Source of the DNA: Benincasa hispida
Lineage: Eukaryota; Streptophyta; Magnoliopsida; Cucurbitales; Cucurbitaceae
Reading direction: 5' to 3'
Length of the DNA: 64,000 nt
Assembly (NCBI RefSeq): GCF_009727055.1
Contig: NC_052359.1
Span: 23,222,501 to 23,286,500, forward strand
The translations under genes and the position numbers were made by a program. The notes under the pieces are model-generated. The model had not been told where the DNA came from, did no database searches, and worked only from the letters and a program-made list of their open reading frames with translations. Positions 23,247 through 34,255 of this stretch are shown here, piece by piece (position 1 is the stretch's first letter; every line of letters starts with the position of its first letter).

Positions 23247-24920
23247 TGATGCGTTATTTTATGATGTGAAATTATGGATGAAATGCAGTGATGGAATTGC
23301 ATTGAGCACTCAAGTTTTCTCAGTGGAGTCCAAGTGTAAGCCTCACTTAGTTTCCTGGTAAGTCCAGGGTCAAACTCAGGGACTTGGGAAAACAATATGC
23401 AGTGGTAATTTTCAGGAAAACTTTGTGGTAACCGGTAACTCAAATAGTTGTTTGATTTTGTTGATTGCGGTAATGAAAAATAAACAATTGCGGCGGATTT
23501 CAGAAAAGTTTGATTGTGTGATAGATGCACTGAGTATGCAGATGAACGGGTTGAGAAGGTCTTTAGCTAGCATTATTTGGGAATGCATCAGACTATGCGA
23601 TCATGCTACACCCATGCACAGCAAGTCATTTTCCAATGCAAATACGGTGCTCCTAAGTCTAGAACGCATGTGTTGAATGCAAAAGTGTCCATAGAGCTTA
23701 TTCCTAAGTCTTTACTCTTTTCCTATGCAATGATTCAAGATACACAAAGGCAAGGTGACCGCATAGAATCATATCCTATCTCTGGGATGCATGCGATGCA
23801 TTAATAGCAAACAGTGCTTATTCTTAAACTCCTATCTCTTGATTATGCGTTCTAATCTGACTCTCTCGAGTCTAGATTCTAACCTGACTTTCCTAAGCCT
23901 AGATCCTGTCCTTAGACTACCCTCCCGAATATCTCTAATGGACGAATGAAGCATATATAACACAAGATAATCGCATAGAATGAAGATCCCCAATTGTGCT
24001 AACTAATTGTTTCTCAACCCATTCAATGGATTTAGCTACTCATGTGTGATAAACAGAAAGTGAACAGATATAGAGAAGTAAATTTCATTTCTATAAATGA
24101 GTTTGAATACACAATAACAATGGAAGATAAAGGTAGAGAGCCTGGTAGCAATCCTTTGCTGCCCAAGGCTTTTACACTGGCAACTCTATTCGGTTCAAAA
24201 GATATTCCTACTTCCGCAGGAGCTGGTCCTCTCTCTGATCTTGAAGCTTCTGGCACTCTCCCAAGCTTACTGGAACGATCTGTCAACACAACCTCCTTCT
24301 CTCGCGTCCGCCTTAAAATAAAAGAAAACCTAAGAAAAAGGCTAAACTATCTAAGGAAAAATTCTCTAACTCTCCGAACTCTTTTTCTGAAGGTTGCCTT
24401 CAGAATTTATAGAGCTTCTGGGGTGAAAAGCAGCTTCTCTCTTATGATTGCACAGAAGGGATGGCTTTAATTCTCTGACTGATGCGCCGAATATTTATCA
24501 CCGAAAAGCTGAGTGTACTTGTTATCGTCAGCGTCTGTCAACTTAATTTAGATTTGACCGTCATCAGCTTTCTGTCCCATCGTGATTAATTATGCCTTTC
24601 ACCTAGATGTACCCACCAAGTTGCGCTGGCTCTATGCGACAATCCTTCTTGAGCAGATGTATGCGAACACCAATCACCGCAAAGCCTTGCAATAATGCTG
24701 CACTCGTTCGTTGATTTCTTATGATCACTCTTTTCGCCTTGCGTCAATGCATATTCTGCATAAAAATACAAAAATCAATTGTTTCTATGCGATGAACACA
24801 TGCGATCGCAATGTCATGAATTTAACACTTTTTGGACGCAATCTAACATATTTTATCAACACAAGCCAGCACTGTTTAAGAGCTTAGCACTGTAATAACG
24901 TGCGTTTCTGCCCATTATCA
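23247..24920 (-). mobile_element. Solo Tat LTR inserted in the reverse transcriptase
   Basis: Read on the minus strand it starts TGATAATGGGCAGAAACGC and ends ATAACGCATCA, matching the 18185-19812 LTR at both ends. The perfect ACGAA duplication on both sides and the seamless return to RT coding sequence afterwards show a true insertion followed by LTR-LTR recombination. It is 1674 bp. On the minus strand a TATA-like tataaattc lies in the expected place (plus-strand gaatttatag near 24403-24412). Open frames inside are not genes. Confidence 0.92.
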
Positions 24921-26385
24921 ACGAATCTCGTACTTAACTGAGAAAAATGTCATTTTATGGTGAAGGAGGGCATTATGCTGAGGCATAAGGTATCCAGGGA
25001 CGGGTTGGAGGTGGACAAAGAAAAAATTGAAGCAATTGAAAAACTCTCACCTCCAACAAGTATTAAGGCTGTAAGAAGTTTCCTGGGGCATGCCGAATTT
25101 TACAAACATTTTGTTAAGGACTTTTCAAAAATATAACGACCGCTGAGTGCGTTGATGGAGGCTAACAGAAAATTTGACTTTGACAACAATTGCCTCAATG
25201 CATTCAGGATTTTGAAGAATGCATTGATGACCGCGCCCATGTTGATCGCACTAGAGTGGACACTTCCCTTTGAATTAATGTGCGATGCAAGTGAATATGC
25301 GATGGGATCAGTTCTGGCACAGAAGAGAAAAACAATATTACATCCCATTGCATATGCGAGTAAGACTTTGAATCCTACTCAGACTAACTACACCACCACA
25401 AAAAAAGAGCTACTTATGGTGATTTTTGCATTGGAGAAATTTACAGGATATTTACTGGGAACAAAAGTACTCATCCACACTGACCACTTGGCGATAAAAT
25501 ATTTAATGACAAAAAAGGATGCGAAGCCGAGGTTGATCAGATGGGTTCTCCTCCTCCAAGAATTGGACATAAAAATAATTGATTGCATGAGGATGGAGAA
25601 CCAAGTTGTGGATCACCTATCCAGATTGGAGAATCCAGAGGTTGACTACAATCAGTCAGAGGTGAGTGTGGTGTTCCCAGACGAGCAGCTGTTTCATATT
25701 GAAGAATTGTCGTGGTACACAGACGTGGTAAATTATCTAGTTTATGAGCAATTCCCTGAAGATTATACCGACCACCAAAAGAAGAGGCTCAGGCATGAAT
25801 GCAGATCATATTTTTGGGATGAGCCAAATCTGTATAAGAAGGGGGTAGACAAGATTCTGTAACTATGTGTACCGAATGTTGCTCAACAACGCATATTATC
25901 GCAATGTCATGATTCACCATATGGTGGGCATTTTGGAGGACAGCGCACCGCAGCTAAAGTATTACAAAGTGGATTCTATTGGCCAACACTGTTTAAGGAT
26001 GCAATTGACTATGTAATGAAGTGTGACTGGTGCCAGCGCACAAGTAACATTTCATGGAAACATGCGATGCCTATAAACACCATTTTGGAACTAGAGTTGT
26101 TCAACGTCTGGGGCATTGATTTCATAAGACCATTCCCACCATCGAATGGTCAAAATTATATTTTGTTACCTGTCGACTACGTGTCCAAGTGGGTAGAAGC
26201 AGTGGCATGTGCTACAAGCGATGCGACGGTAGTCTCTAAATTCTTGAAGAAAAACATTTTCACTCGTTTTGGCACTCCACGTGCCATAATAAGTGATGAA
26301 GGGTCCCACTGTCGAAGAATTGCTGCGCAAATATAATATCCTCTATAAAGTTGCTACCGCATACCATCCGTAGACGAATGGTCAG
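24921..26385 (+). pseudogene. Gypsy RT C-terminus, RNase H and integrase (decayed)
   Basis: Coding resumes after the solo LTR with TNLVLN, a stop, then EKCHFMVKEGI, GLEVDKEKIEAIEKLSPP and VRSFLGHAEFYKHFVKDFSK. RNase H is at 25152-25640 ([65 protein letters not shown]). The integrase follows, with an HHCC-type region around 25900-26040 (HDSPYGGHFGGQ, MKCDWCQR), the core domain at 26100-26300 (NVWGIDFIRPFPPSNGQNYI, VSKWVEA, FTRFGTPRAIISDEGSH) and the last Tat motif ATAYHP-TNGQ near 26350, with a stop in place of Gln. RT-RH-INT order is diagnostic for Gypsy. It is abruptly cut by an LTR fragment at 26386, and no 3' LTR follows in sense orientation. Confidence 0.92.
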
Positions 26386-26730
26386 GTGATGCTTGATTTT
26401 ATGATGTGAATTATGGATGATAAACGATGGTGAAATTGCATTGTGCACTCAAGTTTCTTCAGCGAAGTCCAAGTGTAAATTCCATTGAGTTTCCTGGTAA
26501 GTCCAGTGTCGAACTCAGGGACTTGTGAAAATAGATTGCGATGGTAATTTTTATGAAAAATTTGCGGCGATCGGTAACTCAATTAATTGATAGTTTGTTG
26601 TTGATTGCATTGATGAAAAATAAACAAATGCGGAAGATTTGAGAAAAGTCAGTTGTGTGATAGATACACTGAGTATGCGGATGAACGGGTTGAGAAGATC
26701 TTTAGCTAGCGTTACTTGGGAATCCTATTG
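26386..26730 (-). mobile_element. Truncated Tat LTR fragment (antisense)
   Basis: The left end TGATGCTTGATTTTATGATG and the next 340 bp match the first 340 bp of the solo LTR at 23247. The match stops after the shared words gatgaacgggttgagaag and ctttagctagcgtta, near 26730, where Copia sequence begins. There is no matching right end and no target duplication. Confidence 0.75.
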
Positions 26731-26734
26731 AGAG

Positions 26735-27368
26735 TAATGTGTCCTAATCTTAGGTTCCAAAGTTGGGTGTTTTTTTTAGGAGAAATTTTAAGTCGCTTAT
26801 TTTGAGTTACGACAATTTTAAACATCTATGTTATGGAGGACATTTGTTGCTAACGGTCTTAGCACATATAAATTACTTTCCAGTTGAGCAGAACAAACAT
26901 CAACACCATTTTTGGTAATAAACACTTTATTAAATGAAAAATGTAGTTGATATTTACATTCAAGTAAACGCTTTACAAAAACTAAGTTCCTCTTTAAACA
27001 ACTACAAACACATAATTCAGAATGAGAAATTTGTTCTATAAAGTTAATTGGAGACCTCCCACTAACACAACTGAGATGACGTGTCCAGTTCCAACTTGCA
27101 TCGTCATCTCACCAGCACCAAGCTGCCACCAGGAAGTAATTCCCTTGTTTGGCCTTCTTCTTCTCTGCCAAATATATGGGGCAGATCCTCTTCGAGTGCC
27201 CATCCTGGTTGTAATGGAAACATTTTCCCTTTTCAATGCTCGATGGTTGCCTACCCCTTGGTACAACAGGTTGTGGGTTAGTAGGTGCCTTCCCTTTACC
27301 ACCCTTCTTCTTCTTCCACTTTCTGATGTCGGAGGCAGAAGGTGCAGACTTAGTTCCAGAGGTCAAAC
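26735..27368 (-). pseudogene. Copia gag/protease-region fragment, second copy
   Basis: The minus strand encodes GTKSAPSAS, a KKKKGGKGKAP linker, the zinc knuckle CFHYNQDGHSKRICP and IYLAEKKKAKQ, near-identical to the 16.5-kb copy. Unlike that copy, the zinc-knuckle spacing is intact. Left of this the sequence tracks the 15.93-16.3 kb region (for example the 'gctaacggtcttagcacatataaa' block near 26850). The fragment is cut on the right by the Gypsy LTR at 27369 and on the left by the Tat LTR scrap. The protease DSGA part is missing or deleted. Confidence 0.8.
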
Positions 27369-27725
27369 TGTAAGACCCTAACACTAAATCTAAAGTGGGA
27401 GGTTAAATAGAGAAGAAAAATCCTAAGTAAGGATATTGGAGCAAAGGGAGAAAAATATCAAAATTATCCAAAAAGGTGACCAAAAGTCTAAATGCCTATG
27501 AAGGGCTTAAAACATGTTGGACGCAAGAAGGCATGGAGAAGGGAAGCAAGAAAACTTGAAAAATGGCTAAAGGTTGCATACACCCAACGCAAAGGCATAC
27601 ATGAGCCATGCGGATACGGGCATTATGCATGCATTGAAGTGAGCATGCAAGGTGCACCCATGCATTGAAGCCAAGCGCATAGGCCATGCACAAAGCACAC
27701 AGCCATGCGTCGAGGACGAGCACGC

Positions 27726-27824
27726 AGCCCATGCGTCGATGGTGTATGACGAACGCACAGCCCATGCGTCGATGGTGTATGCCGAATGTGCAGCCCATGC
27801 GTCGATGGTGTATACCGAGCACCC
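27726..27824. repeat. 33-bp tandem repeat, three copies
   Basis: Units start at 27726, 27759 and 27792 and share agcccatgcgtcgatggtgt. Looser relatives with the 'catgcgtcgatg' word extend from about 27650 to 28080. Because 33 is a multiple of three and the unit has no stops in several frames, overlapping open frames arise. Confidence 0.85.
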
Positions 27825-28548
27825 TGTCTATACGTCGAACGGGCAAGTGGGCAAGCCAACCTATGCGTCGAGACTGCAAGTCTGTCGGTAGCCATGCATC
27901 GATGCACTATGCCAAGCGAACGCCCATGCGGCGAGCAAGCCATGCAGCGAGACACGCCCACGCGATCGAGAGTGCCTACGTGGTCGAGCATGCCTATGCG
28001 GCTAAGCGTGCAAGTGCCTAGATAGCACACCATGCGTTGATGGTCAGCACCATGCGTCCATGTTTAATAGGTCGAGCAAGCACCACCTAGCAAACCATGT
28101 TGAGGGTGAGCGGCCATCCTATGCGTTGGTGATGGCAAACTCATACGTTGCTAAGTGGGACTTGATGAAGGAAGGGTGATTTGCTATGCATTAAGGATAA
28201 ATGGTAAGGCTAATTGATGGAGAACTTTAAGGGAGGATGCCAATGGTATACGAGCATAAGTCTTAAACAATTTAAGTAGAGAAATATGTGAAGTATTTAA
28301 GTAATTTAGGTGGCAAAAGGAGGATCACATAAAATTCTAGTAGGAGGTGGCTAAAGGAGATTCATTGCAACTGAAGTCTTATCACCCAAGAAGGAGGTGG
28401 GTGAAGGAGATTTCATGCAAAAAAAGAGATTTTGGCTGGCAAGCTAAAATGAGAACAACTCAAGGCTAGGCTTGGTAGGCTGAATGTTGGCAGCTCCAAA
28501 GTGAGACAAATGGGAGTTGAGTTGTACATGGGGTGAGTTTGAAATGGC

Positions 28549-28557
28549 TATAAATAG
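28549..28557 (+). promoter_or_regulatory. TATA box of the second Gypsy LTR
   Basis: The sequence tataaatag in the context gaaatggctataaatagagg is the likely U3/R border, about 1.18 kb into the LTR. Confidence 0.6.
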
Positions 28558-29876
28558 AGGGGTTGGGCAGGAGGAATTTATTCATACCATCACTTAAATT
28601 GTGTGTTGAGAGCATTATTAGAGAGTTACATTTGAGTTATTAGACTGCCAAGTTGATTTGGCAGATCGAAAGAAACAAAGGTTGCGTTGGTGAGGCATTG
28701 AGTCAGCCGGATGCACAGCCAGCCCACACTCTGCACGCACGCAGCGCTGCATTCGTCCGTCCGCACGCGCCTCCTTAACGCATCTCGCATGCCAGCCTAG
28801 CGTAGCTGCCTTCCCTGTACAACGCATCACGCCCAGCGCAACGCACGCCCAGACATGTCAATCCCCTGTGTGGCACAGCACGCCTACCCTGCCTACTGCC
28901 CAACACCCAGCTGCCTACCATGGTCCAAATAACCTCTAAAGAGGCTAATTTTAGTATTTTTGGCTAAATTGAAGTAGGGTAAGCTGATGTTTTCATTATA
29001 TAATAATATTTTGGCTAGTTTGACATTATTTATTGATATAACAAATATTAATTGAGGAATTTCCATGGATATGGAGGAATTCTCAGGAAGGTATTCTCAA
29101 GGTGATTTTAGTGGAAAAACTTGTTAAGAGTGAGTGTTTACTTAGTTTAATGCGTTGATATGTGGATAAATGTATATGTAAGTGCCGAATGCATGCTTAT
29201 GATGTTATGTTGTTGCCATGATATTGTTTGTGAAATTGCTATGGAAACTGAGATTATACCCAGATTACATAAGTTAACATGCTTAATAAAAGGTGCTTGG
29301 CGGGAAAATATAGTCGGCCTCGGTCGACGGGAAATAATAATCGGTGATGACCGGCGGGAAATCTAGTCAAGTACCTAAGCATGACTAGCGGGAAAAGAAT
29401 TGTCGATGTGCACATTGGCGGGAGAAGTGGGTTATAGGAAAGTTTCCATAAAAAGTTTTATGTGATTGATAATGTGTCCATGATATGAGCATGCCACGTA
29501 TAGCATGGAACTGGAGGATGATAATTGAATGAATGTACACATGATCATGCATAGATTATACTAGAATTGTGATTATGTGATTTCTTTCCCAAAAATATGT
29601 TTTGCAAAGCGGAGCATTCAGGAAGGAGTCTACTAACCATCAACACACCAGGACTTGGTAAATTCTCAGGGCATGGCTCGGATAATGTAATAAAGAATAT
29701 AAGAAATTGAACTATGTGTATGAAAGTTAGATAGAGTGTTGTAAACATGTTGAAGCCTTTAATAGATAAGGGGGGGAAATGTTGAATTTAAATATTGTCT
29801 TAGAATACTACTGGTGTACCTTTACACTCCCTTCTAGGCCTTGGGGAGTTAAGGCTACGGAGGGGGTGTGACAGCT

Positions 29877-29888
29877 TGGTATCAGAGC
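29877..29888 (+). promoter_or_regulatory. Primer-binding site, initiator tRNA-Met
   Basis: TGGTATCAGAGC is the exact complement of the 3' end of plant initiator tRNA-Met and lies 3 nt after the LTR end. Confidence 0.9.
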
Positions 29889-30207
29889 AAAGGTTTACGT
29901 AAAACCTAGAAAAAAAGTTGAGTCTAGCATAAGTATAAATAGAATCATGGAAGAGTAAAGGAAAAAGGGATAGGTTAAAGCCAAAGCAGCATCAGGAGAA
30001 GCCAAATAATATTAGAAGATAGGCCAGGTCAAAACCTAAAAAGGAATAAATATAATGAAATATATTAGGAAAAACCTAAAGTAGAATCAGGAAAGGTTAG
30101 GAGAAAGAAATGAGGAATAATAAGTGGACCTAGGAAAATATGAAAAAAAGGGAAGTGAAAATAAAGAAATTAGTAAGTAATAACCTGAATAATGTCCACT
30201 GTAGGAA

Positions 30208-30735
30208 ATGAATCCAAGCAGACAAGACTGGTGGTGGAATGACTCCGAAACGCGAACTGGAGACCGCAGTGCTAACCCAGTGGAAAACCTTGAAAGATCT
30301 GAGAATAATGTGAATAATAATACTGAATATCTTATTACTTTGAATAATGAAAACTTGGTGGAATCCCAAACTAACATGGGATGTCCACAGTGTGGTAAAA
30401 ATCATAGCAGTCTGTGTCTGAAAGGGACCGAAATTTGCTATGGGTGTGGCAAGGTTGGCCATATCCGCAAAAATTGTTATACCTTTCAGAGAAAAACAAG
30501 AGAGATTCAGAAAAAATATCAACGAGAAATCGCTGGTTCAAGTTCAGGAAGTAACAACATACTGCCTGAACTGGCGGTGGACGAAGAATGGGCGCGTGCA
30601 GGAAAGAAGGATATTCCTCGACGTATGGTGATCGAATTCGAGGAACAGCCCACTTATGACTCTAACAACGCAGAATCCTATAAATTTTGTATTTTCAGTA
30701 AGGAAATAGGACATATTCAAAAGAGGTGTGTATAG
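30208..30735 (+). CDS. Zinc-knuckle protein upstream of gag (175 aa)
   Basis: This open frame is 335 nt downstream of the LTR and encodes 175 residues. It contains CPQCGKNHSSLC (about residues 60-71) and a canonical retroviral-type knuckle CYGCGKVGHIRKNC (about residues 77-90). A degraded third one near the C-terminus, CIFSKEIGHIQKRC, has the second Cys replaced. The N-terminal part is Asn-rich without a recognised fold. Such knuckles bind RNA and are normally at the C-terminus of Gag, after the capsid domain. Here they lie in a separate frame before the capsid-bearing frame at 30894. It may be a true extra ORF of this family or the product of an internal rearrangement. The Met is simply the first in the frame. 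Confidence 0.6.
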   Translation: MNPSRQDWWWNDSETRTGDRSANPVENLERSENNVNNNTEYLITLNNENLVESQTNMGCPQCGKNHSSLCLKGTEICYGCGKVGHIRKNCYTFQRKTREIQKKYQREIAGSSSGSNNILPELAVDEEWARAGKKDIPRRMVIEFEEQPTYDSNNAESYKFCIFSKEIGHIQKRCV

Positions 30736-30893
30736 AGGAACGAGAGGATGCGCCTTAACTTTAAAAACTTACGATTATTGGGGAATGAGTAAACAAATAA
30801 CTATGTAGACTGGAAGAAACTACTAACGTAAATAGCAACAATGTTCATAAATAAAAATAGTATGTTGATAACATATGTCTAATTTATGTGTGA

Positions 30894-31690
30894 ATGATTG
30901 TAGACAAAATGCTGAGAAGTGGAAAACGTAGAACAGGGCAACCCTCTGGAAACGAAAGTGAAAGTACCTCAAGCCATCCAAGAGAAAAATCCAGGGAGGA
31001 AGAACAAATGGATAAATTCACCCAAAAACTCCAAGCAAGCTTAGAAAATATAAAATCTGATCCCGAGAAGAAATATGGGATAGAACGATTAAAGGCATTG
31101 GGAGCCACAAACTTTGAAGGAACAAAGAATCCTGCAGATGCAAAAGCATGGATGGATCAAATAGAAAAATGTTTCGAGGTGATGAGATGTCTTGAAACTG
31201 TAAGGTAAGTCTTGCCATATTCTTACTGCAAAAACAGGCAAAAGATTGGTGGAAGCTACTAAAGAATAGGAGAGGCAAGCAAGAAGAAATATGTTGGGAG
31301 GAGTTTCGAAAAGCATTTTTCGAAAGATTCTATCCCCGATCATTCAAGGATATGAAACGAGATGAGTTCCTACAGCTCATACAAGGAAACTTGATTGTAG
31401 CAGAATATGAATTAAAGTATACAAAATTATCCAAGTATGCTTTAAACATAGTGGTAGATGAAAAGGAACACTATTGGAGGTTTGAAAACAGGATTAAAAC
31501 AAGAAATTCAAACTCCTGTTACAACAACCGCGGAATGGGGAGAATTTACAAAGCTAATAGAAGCCGCGATGAGAGTAGAAAGAAGTTTAACGGCAGAAGA
31601 AGTAAGACCGAAAAGAGACTCATCAATGAGTCGGTGGCGGAGGAAAGAATCAAGAAAATGCTAGTAAGCCTTTTCAACCTTGTTTTATGA
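30894..31690 (+). pseudogene. Gag capsid domain of the second Gypsy element
   Basis: The frame opens with MIVDKMLRSGKR and a charged, Ser/Arg/Glu-rich N-terminus. The Retrotransposon_gag capsid domain starts near 31090 (GATNFEGTKNPADAKAWMDQ, EKCFEVMRCLE). After a frame change at about 31206 it continues with FLLQKQAKDWWKLLKN, WEEFRKAFFERFYPRSF, DMKRDEFLQLIQGN and VAEYELKYTKLSKYA. A second frame change near 31480 leads to ENGLKQEIQ-like and LIEAAMRVERSL blocks. The hallmark W-W spacing of the capsid is intact. No zinc knuckle follows. The sequence passes abruptly into an LTR fragment at about 31700, so no pol survives. Confidence 0.85.
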
Positions 31691-31699
31691 TAATTTCTT

Positions 31700-32073
31700 C
31701 CTATTCCACATTGTTTCGCTATGATTGTAATCACCATCATCATTTACACTACCTTCGACACATTATCAGCCACTGTCACTCACACCGCACCATCATCCAC
31801 TTCCATCATACTCATAGTTTAGTTATTTAGTTAGTTGTACAAAACATTCTCAATGCATATTTGAAAAACTCATCGCGTTAAGATCAAAAATTAGTTTTAA
31901 TGCATCTCACTTAACAGTCCTTGTGTTCGACACTGTACTTACTAGAACTCTACTTAGGTTTACACTTGGGTTTTAAAAGATAAAACATTGCGTTTAAAAT
32001 ACAATACTCATTTCCATTAGTAGAAATGCATGGCATAAGGCTCTAAAATTACATATCACTCTGAAACAAAACA
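31700..32073 (+). mobile_element. Tat/Athila-type LTR 3'-end fragment
   Basis: The end resembles the other Tat LTR ends (cttgtgttcgacactgtacttactagaa and gtttacacttgg), and a diverged primer site follows at 32080. The LTR start is missing, cut at the junction with the second Gypsy gag. Confidence 0.6.
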
Positions 32074-32079
32074 AGTTTT

Positions 32080-32098
32080 TGGTACCATTACTGGGGAC
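32080..32098 (+). promoter_or_regulatory. Diverged tRNA-Asp primer-binding site
   Basis: TGGTACCATTACTGGGGAC, preceded by agtttt, is a decayed form of TGGCGCCGTTGCCGGGGAC. Confidence 0.6.
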
Positions 32099-32334
32099 TT
32101 CAGTAACTAATTTGTGTCCGAAATTTTTTATTTTGATTTTCACAGGAACTCAATAGCAGGAGTATTGTACACTTAAACAAGATGATCACTTACTTATACA
32201 CAACTTACTAAAAATGCTAGTTTATCTTCCTCAACTCATTAAGATTTAATTGCTCATGCTCTCGAAAAGAGATATGGATAGATTGAATATGGAAGAAATT
32301 GTATTGATATTAAAAATAAAGAGTTTTTCAATCT
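32099..32334 (+). mobile_element. Leader and gag-start remnant of a third Tat-type element
   Basis: The stretch after the primer site is a leader-like region followed by a decayed gag beginning. It is interrupted near 32335 by an antisense LTR and resumes after 33145. No continuous reading frame remains. Confidence 0.45.
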
Positions 32335-33145
32335 CTACAACTTAGTACAGAATGAAGATGTGAAGAAAAATATGAGAAATAATATAGAATAGAGATGTGA
32401 TGTCGTTGGTCGCAATCTCTTGCTTCTTTCAATTTGTTTGGTCACTGCTTCATTGTGGTTGTGGTGATAATGGAGCTCTTTCCCTCCTTTTCCGAGAAGA
32501 AGACTAAGTTTCCACCTAGAATTATTCAAAGAAGAGCTTGGAAGATTAATGGCAATGGTGGAGTAGAGGAAATTTGACCAGAGCTTTGGCCTATCTTTCA
32601 ATGGGAAGTATGATGCTTAGTCATTTTTTGAAAGGCTATTTATAGGCGTCAAAAGGATAGCTTCCTTCTTCTTTAATGATTTGCTGACACCTTTGCATTT
32701 AATTTCATGCCCTTTAATTCCATGCTCTATTGCATCGACTATTTGCGTCACAGATTCATTGTTTTACTATGAATGACCCAAATTAGCTACCAACTCACGT
32801 CTTGATTTGACATTCGCCGCCCATGCATTTTGTCTTTTTTCTCTTCATGTTTCATCTCATCGTGTGGTTTCCTGTGTGCAAGATTTTGCACTGGTCTAAT
32901 TTCTTTCTCTACATCCAAGACTCCAACTTTTTGTTTCCTTAGTCGATTTTTGCTTTATTTCATTCAAATCCTGCATTCAAAGATATCAGATTTTACAATT
33001 TTCAAGATTTATGAGTGTTGTAGTGCATGAACGCAAGGAGTGATTATCTTTATGAATTCCATGTCAAGTTAATGCCTTTTCCTCTAATTTTTTCTAATTA
33101 TTCTAAATAAAATGATACAATAACTTGTATTTCTATAAATTATCA
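32335..33145 (-). mobile_element. Tat-like LTR, antisense, truncated
   Basis: Read on the minus strand it starts TGATAATTTATAGAAATAC and matches the starts at 6652 and 39835. A TATA box (ctataaatag on the minus strand) lies at about 32637-32646. Past the TATA box it follows the 13883 LTR in the gctcc, cacca and gaagcaaga words, but it stops well short of a normal LTR end. The frames inside (32335-32601, 32830-33030) are not genes. Confidence 0.65.
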
Positions 33146-34078
33146 CATATTCCTTGCAAATATTAGGGACGTATGTATAAAAGAGTAAGTGTCACCTAAT
33201 TTATATGATTTTTCACCAGAAATTATTCGACCAATATTTGCAGGGGCCATATTCGAAATGAAGTCATTAATTGATAAATAAATAATTGGCAATGATAGGA
33301 GTTGGGTTACTTCCAAACTAAGGTTCCTATCCATGGTGAAGAATTGCAACTTTTCGTACATCTAAAGGCATATTTTCATCCAAAAGTCATAATAAATCTG
33401 AAATCATTGTCAATTATTTGCTTATCAATAATGCTCCAAATGATCTAGGCAATTGGAAAATTTAGAGGAGCGCCAGGCGAAGACCCTCACACCCATTTAA
33501 AGAGCTTCATTGGGATATTTAACACCTTTGTGATCCCAAATATCATGTAGAGGAGATTCAATTGTCTTATTTTCATTCTCTTTAAAGGACGAAGCAAGAC
33601 AATGGCCTATGTGTTAGAACCAGGCAAAATTACTTCTTGGGAGCAAATGGCGATAAAATTTTATGAAGAAATTTTTTCTGCCTACTGAAAATGCAAAAAG
33701 ACGAAGAGAAATTATCAACTTTCGACAAAAGGATCTGGTGACTCTGAGTGACACGTGGCAAAGATTTAAGAGATTAGTGAGAAATTGCCCGCATAATAGC
33801 CTACCAAATTGTGTGCAAATGGAGATGTTTTATGATGAGCTTACTGAAAATTCACAGACTACAGCAAACTCTACTGCGGTGAAGGGGCCTATTAGAAAAG
33901 ACATATACTGAGGAAAAGGCCATTTTGGATAGGATTTCACATAATTATGAAGATTGGGAGGATAATGGTTTTGGATCACAATCAAACTTGAGAGGAAACA
34001 ATTCAAGAGCAACGAACAATGATGCAATAGCTACTCTTAAAACTTAAGTGATTGCTTTGAAAAACCTACTGCAGATGA
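33146..34078 (+). pseudogene. Tat-type gag remnant
   Basis: Gag words recur in shifting frames: SPNLYDFSPEIIRP-like near 33190-33240, DPHTHLKSFIGIFNTFVIPN near 33483-33542, LEPGKITSWEQMAIKF near 33615-33660, then 33663-33911 with MKKFFLPTENAKRRREIINF, RFKRLVRNCPHNSLPNCVQM and FYDELTENSQTTANSTAV. They parallel the gag at 19941-21410, so this is the same lineage but a different, more decayed copy. It ends at about 34078, where a Copia LTR fragment begins. Confidence 0.8.
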
Positions 34079-34255
34079 CTATTGGGATTGTTGTCCTAAA
34101 TCTCTTATATTTTCATAGTTTGTAAACTTGAATATACAAATTGTTATTAATAAAATAATCGTTATTTTATATGTACATCAACTCAATCCAATAAACTAAG
34201 ACCATAGGTTATTTTATGTCACTTAAACATATATGTGGTAAAATACAGGTGAAAC
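34079..34255 (+). mobile_element. Copia-type LTR, first ~175 bp
   Basis: The start (attgggattgttgtcctaaatctc) and the following words (tcatagtttgtaaac, ttgttattaataaaataatcgttattttat) parallel the LTR start at 8914. It breaks off near 34255. Confidence 0.6.

Larger units (their letters stand above)
27369..29873 (+). mobile_element. LTR of a second Gypsy element (2.5 kb)
   Basis: The LTR starts TGTAAGACCCTAAC and ends GAGGGGGTGTGACA. An iMet primer site follows 3 nt after the end. A TATA box lies at 28549-28557. Within U3 is a GC-rich block with 33-bp repeats (27726-27824), and overlapping open frames at 27496-28033 on both strands come from this repeat and are not genes. Further on is a region of ggcgggaaa words (29298-29430). 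The LTR interrupts the Copia gag fragment at 27368. The partner LTR is not in the window, and the element is truncated at about 31690. Confidence 0.8.

Noticed and set aside
27496..28033. Several long overlapping frames (up to 136 aa) on both strands
   Set aside because: They are produced by the 33-bp stop-free repeat in the Gypsy LTR; no domain and the same repeat read in different frames.
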